From Zymomonas mobilis (GTDB lineage Bacteria; Pseudomonadota; Alphaproteobacteria; Sphingomonadales; Sphingomonadaceae), in contig NZ_VFOF01000001.1 in the NCBI RefSeq assembly GCF_006715975.1, positions 444,001-508,000 on the forward strand: a stretch of DNA of 64,000 nt. The letters run 5' to 3'. A program made the position numbers and the translations under genes. The notes beneath the pieces are model-generated. The model was not told the origin of the DNA and ran no database searches. It saw only the letters and a list, made by a program, of their open reading frames with translations. This document shows, in pieces, positions 60,185 to 64,000 of the stretch (positions within the stretch are counted from its first letter, which is position 1; each line of letters begins with the position of its first letter).

Positions 60185-61599
60185 GTCAGCGATTTTTATT
60201 CGGTGCTTATGAACCTGATCAGCCGCCTTATTTAAGCAGTGCGCTTGTTCATTTAAGCAATGCCTATGCCACAACGAATGGATATCGGCCTGTTGGTAGT
60301 TTTAAGCCTTTTGCATCAGCTTTGCCGGATGCTTTTATGGGGGCTTCTGCTTTTTTAGGGTCTGATGGTTCAACCTTGTTAGTGGCTGGCACCAAAGACA
60401 GTCTTTACCGCTATGTCTCGGGTCATTGGGAAGCATTGTTAACGGCATTGCCCGCCTATGGGAAATGGCATTTTACCCAATTTGGTGACCGGATTATTGC
60501 GGTTAATGGGAGTGCTACCCGCAAGATAGATATTTTGACCGGAAAAGCGGACAGCATTGCCGATGCGCCCACCGCCGAGATGGTGACGACCATTCGTGAT
60601 TTTGTTGTTTATGGGCGTGCTTCTGCCCAGAAAAATCTGATCCAATGGTCAGGTTTTAACAATGAAAACAGCAATGTTATTGGCACTGATCAAGCAGGTT
60701 ATCAGCCGATGCTGACCGGTGGCGATATTATGGGCATTATGGGGGGCGAATATGGGATTATTATCCAGCGATCCCGTATTGTCCGTATGACCTATACTGG
60801 TGACAGCTATATTTGGCAGTTTGATGAAATAAGCGCCAATATCGGGGCTATTGCATCAGGCTCCATTGCACAAGCTGGGCGGCAGGTTTTCTTCCTTTCC
60901 GATCGTGGTTTTATGATGACCGATGGAGTTTCTGTAACGCCTATCGGAAATGAGCGCGTTGATCGGAGCTTTTTTGAAAGCTGGCCAAGAGAAAGCCTCG
61001 ATCAGATGACGGCGGCGATCGACCCAAGGCAACATATGGTTGCCTGGTTGATGTCGGGTAATCCGTCTATGGTTTTGGTCTATAATTGGGCGATTGATCG
61101 TTGGAGCCGTTTGGATATCGATGCCATTGGTCTATTTTCTGGTTTTACAGCCAATACGACTTTGGAGGCGCTGAACCAGCTTTATCCAGATGGTTTGGAT
61201 TCCATGCCTTATAGTCTTGATGACCCACGTTTTTCAGGTGGCGATCCTCTTTTTATTTTTGTGGATCGCGAAAATAATTTTGGGATTCTGGAGGGAGAGA
61301 ATTTACCCGCCCGTTTCCAAAGTGGTTTTTTTAGTGCTGATGGCGGCATCCATAGCCGGATACGATCAGCCAGATTGTTAGGTGATCTAACCGAGAAAGC
61401 TAGTCTGACCATAGAAGGGTGTCATCGTTTGGGTGATCCAGTTTCAGGGCGGGTTACGCGTCATATTACCTTATCCGGTCGTATCCCGTTAAGGGTCAAT
61501 AATCGCTATTGTTCCGTATTGTTAGAAATCGAAGGCGGTGCGGCATGGTCTTTTATTCAAGGTTTTGATTGGGAGATCGTCGCCGGAGAAGGGCGATGA
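60178..61599 (+). CDS. Phage tail nozzle-like (tubular protein B / packaged-DNA stabilisation) protein
   Basis: A 473-residue protein made mainly of beta strands with repeated blade-like units (for example LFGAYEPDQPPYLSSALVHLSNAYATTNGYRPV at the start), resembling the P22 gp10 / T7 gp12 type tail nozzles that cap the portal-adaptor stack. No enzyme motifs. It overlaps the adaptor stop by seven bases and the next start by one codon, so the morphogenesis genes are tightly coupled. Confidence 0.7.
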   Translation: MVSQRFLFGAYEPDQPPYLSSALVHLSNAYATTNGYRPVGSFKPFASALPDAFMGASAFLGSDGSTLLVAGTKDSLYRYVSGHWEALLTALPAYGKWHFTQFGDRIIAVNGSATRKIDILTGKADSIADAPTAEMVTTIRDFVVYGRASAQKNLIQWSGFNNENSNVIGTDQAGYQPMLTGGDIMGIMGGEYGIIIQRSRIVRMTYTGDSYIWQFDEISANIGAIASGSIAQAGRQVFFLSDRGFMMTDGVSVTPIGNERVDRSFFESWPRESLDQMTAAIDPRQHMVAWLMSGNPSMVLVYNWAIDRWSRLDIDAIGLFSGFTANTTLEALNQLYPDGLDSMPYSLDDPRFSGGDPLFIFVDRENNFGILEGENLPARFQSGFFSADGGIHSRIRSARLLGDLTEKASLTIEGCHRLGDPVSGRVTRHITLSGRIPLRVNNRYCSVLLEIEGGAAWSFIQGFDWEIVAGEGR

Positions 61600-61844
61600 T
61601 GCTGCGTTTACCGATAGCCGCAGCTTCGGTTGCAGATTGGATCAGGCGGGCGGCGATGGCCGTTAATAATTTGATGGTCAATGCTGATAAGCAATCTGAT
61701 CTAATAGATAGCCATTATCATTGCCCGATACCCGTCAGCAATGCAGCGCCGGATAATCCCGAAAAAGGGCAGTGGTTTTTCAATAACACAACCCAAAAGG
61801 CGATGATGTGGGATGGCTCAAAATGGCAAAATCTGTGGGATTAG
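61596..61844 (+). CDS. Small phage protein after the nozzle gene
   Basis: The ATG at 61596 overlaps the nozzle stop in ATGA and is preferred over the open frame's upstream part. The 82-residue product has no recognised family. The NNTTQKAMMWDGSKWQNLWD end looks like a carbohydrate- or baseplate-binding turn often seen in virion proteins; that is weak. Confidence 0.6.
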   Translation: MMLRLPIAAASVADWIRRAAMAVNNLMVNADKQSDLIDSHYHCPIPVSNAAPDNPEKGQWFFNNTTQKAMMWDGSKWQNLWD

Positions 61845-61894
61845 CCATGTTTCGTCAGCGGTATCGCCTGTTTTAACACACGGATAAGCTGAAA

Positions 61895-62323
61895 ATGGAA
61901 ATAGGCATAGTTGCCCATCCGTTGGAATGGGTAGGGTGGCCTGCTGCCCGAAATTTTTTGGAACCGGCGTTAAAGCGATCAGATGAAGATTGGTCGAATA
62001 TTCTGCCTGAATTAGCCGAAGGGCATTTACAATTATGGGCGGTTTTGCAGTCGGATAATAATGATTGCGACATACTTTATGCCGCGGCCATTACCCGCAT
62101 TGTGACTACCCAAGCCGGAGAGGTTGCCGAAATCTATCTTGTCGGTGGGCGTGATTTTGACCTTTGGATTGCAGATCTGTCGGAAATAATTGCCCATTCA
62201 GCCAAGGAAATCGGCTGTATTGCTGTCCGTGCCTATGGACGGACAGGGTGGCGGCGGCCTTTGGCAAAATTAGGATGGCAGGAAAAAACGGTAGCCTATG
62301 AAAAAGCATTGAAGGAAAATTAA
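61895..62323 (+). CDS. Phage GNAT-like acetyltransferase-fold protein
   Basis: A 142-residue protein whose pattern (AAAITRIVTTQAGEVAEIYLVGGRDFDLW.. and AVRAYGRTGWRRPLAKLGWQEK) fits the GNAT fold seen in virion-associated proteins of podoviruses (T7 gp13-like assembly factors). The acetyl-CoA loop is not classical, so catalysis is doubtful. It lies in the virion block. The stop abuts the next ATG with no gap. Confidence 0.6.
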   Translation: MEIGIVAHPLEWVGWPAARNFLEPALKRSDEDWSNILPELAEGHLQLWAVLQSDNNDCDILYAAAITRIVTTQAGEVAEIYLVGGRDFDLWIADLSEIIAHSAKEIGCIAVRAYGRTGWRRPLAKLGWQEKTVAYEKALKEN

Positions 62324-62995
62324 ATGAGTAAAAAAAGCAAGGCAACAACGGCACCGAGCCAGTTTGCCCGACCTTATATCACTAATGGCGCCAATGCTGT
62401 TCAGCAAGCCTATAGTGATAATCAGGATAATGTGAGCAATATCAATTCGTTATTGCAGAATAATATCGGAAATGTTGCCAGTAAAACATTGAATAATAGT
62501 GATGTGGATCAGGCGGATAACTACAATCAGTCTGTTTTATCGGGGCAATATCTTTCGCCTTCAACTAATCCTGCCTTGTCCGATATTGTCAAAAACACCA
62601 ATCAAGATGTTTCGGATAGCGTCAATGGCGCTATTGGAACGAGGGGATTAACTGGCGGTTCTGCTCAAGCCCAACTTTTGGCAAAAGAATTAGGGCAGAC
62701 GGACAGCAATCTTCTCTACAATAATTATAATACCGAGCGTGGTTATCAACAGCAGGCAGCCACAAATGCGGCCAATCTGAGCGATGCCAGAAATAGTGGC
62801 ATCAATACCCTTGGCAATTATCTGACCACGACAGCGGGGCTACCGCAATCTTCATCTTCGGTTTTAGCGAGCAATATGGCCTCATTATTGGGGAATTATA
62901 ACACGACAACCCAAAGCCAAGGAATTGGATCAACATTAGCCAGTTTGGCGGGGGCTGGATTGTCGGGCTGGGCTGCCAATGGTTTTAAAGTTTAG
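62324..62995 (+). CDS. Phage internal virion/ejection-type protein
   Basis: A 223-residue protein rich in Asn, Gln, Ser and Ala with no catalytic motif and a hydrophobic glycine-rich end (LASLAGAGLSGWAANGF). Composition and position after the tail genes match internal core or ejection proteins that enter the host envelope during infection. It starts directly at the previous stop codon. Function is position-based. Confidence 0.55.
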   Translation: MSKKSKATTAPSQFARPYITNGANAVQQAYSDNQDNVSNINSLLQNNIGNVASKTLNNSDVDQADNYNQSVLSGQYLSPSTNPALSDIVKNTNQDVSDSVNGAIGTRGLTGGSAQAQLLAKELGQTDSNLLYNNYNTERGYQQQAATNAANLSDARNSGINTLGNYLTTTAGLPQSSSSVLASNMASLLGNYNTTTQSQGIGSTLASLAGAGLSGWAANGFKV

Positions 62996-63007
62996 GAGCC
63001 TTTTATT

Positions 63008-63685
63008 ATGGCTATGTTTGGAAGTGCTCTCGATCAGGACAACTCTGCCCTTAATAAGGCAATGGAAAGTTTGAATAACAGTTCTGTATTTCCGTCAGAA
63101 AATTCAGAGAAAGATAATAGCCGCGATATGCCAACGGCATCGTCTGCTGCTGCCTCTTTCCAGCCGATTGTAAACCGAGGAGAGAATGAAGGCGAAATGC
63201 CAGAAGGGAATAGCCCAGCGGTATCCCCTATGCCTCAAGTCGAACAAGGGGTGACCTCTGCACCTCATCATTTTTTTTCAAATGGAGGCATTGGACAGCG
63301 CATTGCAGGGGTTATCGGAGATGCCCTCTTGTTGGCAAATGGGCGATATCCGCTTTATCTGCCGACGGTGATGGAGCATAATCGGCGTATTGAGCAGCAA
63401 AGCGCGCAGCAACAGCAACGGGATTTTAGTAATAACCTTGCTAGCTCGAAATTGAGCCAGCAGCAGGCCAATTTGGCCGCGAAAGCCGCACAGCCACAGT
63501 ATCATTTTGGCACGGATGGCCGAGTTTTATCTTTAAATCCCTTAACAGGTGAAACAACCCAGCTTCGTGATCCCGATGCGCCAACCCCAAGCGAGCATGA
63601 GCGGATGATCAGCCGCATTGTGAATTTGCCATCCAATGATCCAGAAAGAAGAATGACAGAACAAATGCTTTTTAGGAAAAAATAA
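63008..63685 (+). CDS. Phage virion-region protein of unknown function
   Basis: A 225-residue acidic to neutral protein. The N-terminus is Asn/Ser rich, the middle has GIGQRIAGVIGDALLLANGRYPLYLP, and a glutamine coiled coil (about 128-160, EQQSAQQQQRD) follows. It starts with an AGGAG site 12 bases after the previous stop. A terminator follows. It is probably another internal protein or pilot protein. Confidence 0.55.
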   Translation: MAMFGSALDQDNSALNKAMESLNNSSVFPSENSEKDNSRDMPTASSAAASFQPIVNRGENEGEMPEGNSPAVSPMPQVEQGVTSAPHHFFSNGGIGQRIAGVIGDALLLANGRYPLYLPTVMEHNRRIEQQSAQQQQRDFSNNLASSKLSQQQANLAAKAAQPQYHFGTDGRVLSLNPLTGETTQLRDPDAPTPSEHERMISRIVNLPSNDPERRMTEQMLFRKK

Positions 63686-63708
63686 CATCCATTGTGAATG
63701 ATGTTTTT
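63685..63708 (+). terminator. Phage terminator
   Basis: ACATCCATT and AATGATGT pair with one bulged C around a GTG loop, followed by TTTTT, just past the previous stop. It separates the internal-protein genes from the tail-fibre gene. Confidence 0.6.
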
Positions 63709-63766
63709 GAATAAAAACTTAAAAAGTTGGATTTGTTCATAGAGTATCACAATAGATACTTTGGAT

Positions 63767-63794
63767 ATCGGGTTCTTATTAAAGTTAACCCGAT
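63767..63794 (+). promoter_or_regulatory. Inverted repeat before the tail-fibre gene
   Basis: ATCGGGTT (63767-63774) and AACCCGAT (63787-63794) are perfect complements with a 12-base loop and no T-run. Confidence 0.4.
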
Positions 63795-63863
63795 GCAATC
63801 AGAATATCATCATTAAAATATGTATTTATTTTATGCTCTTATAAGGGAGGGTAGGGCTGCGCT

Positions 63864-64000
63864 ATGTCTTTTTCAGACTGGTCGCAAAATGCAGATAGTA
63901 ACAGTAATATTGGTGGAATCAGTATTGCCGAAGGATGTCCACCGGGCAATTTAAATAACGCCTTGCGCGAGGCCATGGCTGAGATGCGATCAGCTATCAA
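63864..64000 (+). CDS. Tail-fibre/neck-region phage protein, 5' end only
   Basis: The ATG at 63864 follows AGGGAGGGTAGG. The visible 45 residues read WSQNADSNSNIGGISIAEGCPPGNLNNALREAM, the standard N-terminal attachment stretch of many phage tail-fibre proteins (recalled). The gene runs past the window edge. Confidence 0.7.
   Translation, partial: MSFSDWSQNADSNSNIGGISIAEGCPPGNLNNALREAMAEMRSAI

Overview
The window is a chromosomal segment of an alphaproteobacterium that is, to my recognition, Zymomonas mobilis. The diagnostic block is the glucose facilitator/Entner-Doudoroff operon glf-zwf-edd-glk at about 37.1-43.1 kb, followed by the tandem GH68 pair sacB (levansucrase) and sacC (sucrase) at 46.0-48.6 kb. 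Moderate GC coding sequence, AT-rich gaps and the tandem-domain Hfq agree with this. The identification rests on recalled gene content, not on a database search.

Layout. 0-7.4 kb: J-domain fragment, phosphomanno/phosphoglucomutase, a decayed SDR pseudogene, aspartate-type aminotransferase, aminodeoxychorismate-lyase-like protein, TldD, and an EEP-family phosphodiesterase. 7.6-12.6 kb: ammonium transporter, double-domain Hfq translationally coupled to HflX, a YqgE/AlgH protein and a ParB-like protein. 12.8-18.0 kb: a giant DUF4011/SF1 helicase/nuclease that looks like a defence-type protein. 18.2-21.2 kb: a two-gene operon predicted to make and transfer CDP-ribitol (or a related CDP-polyol). 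21.2-23.1 kb: mutL (minus strand). 23.3-29.2 kb: the rod-shape operon mreB-mreC-mreD-mrdA-mrdB, in which mrdA is split by a one-base frameshift at a six-A run. 29.2-36.8 kb: a very AT-rich gap, an exported barrel-like protein, uvrB, tgt and ligA. 36.8-43.1 kb: the sugar operon. 43.3-45.5 kb: a racemase with a divergent Lrp-type regulator and a pair of divergent small HTH proteins. 46-51.6 kb: sacB, sacC, tRNA-Val(CAC) and lon with a heat-shock-like promoter. 51.6-52.2 kb: a DNA glycosylase.

52.3 kb to the end is the morphogenesis half of a podovirus-like prophage: small and large terminase, portal, a small protein, scaffold, major capsid protein, adaptor, nozzle-like protein, small virion proteins, a GNAT-like protein, likely ejection proteins and the start of a tail-fibre gene that runs off the edge. 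No integrase or lysis gene lies in the window.

The most striking structure is inside the capsid gene. A 412-base stretch (57741-58152) interrupts the reading frame exactly between ISPT and ETPF. It has the hallmarks of a group I self-splicing intron: a U.G wobble at the 5' splice site within a P1 helix, P4/P7/P9-type pairings and a terminal G. It has no open reading frame for a homing endonuclease. Splicing restores a 325-residue capsid protein. Other points of interest are the perfectly phased A AAA AAT slip site in mrdA, the asymmetric tandem Hfq, the CDP-ribitol pair in a Gram-negative, the hairpins inside the sugar operons, and a folded RNA-like element in front of the scaffold gene.

The genes work together mainly as sugar catabolism: SacB and SacC split sucrose outside the cell, Glf imports glucose, and Glk, Zwf and Edd feed the Entner-Doudoroff route. 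The other coherent modules are the cell-elongation operon, RNA regulation (Hfq/HflX), DNA repair (mutL, uvrB, ligA, glycosylase), and virion assembly.
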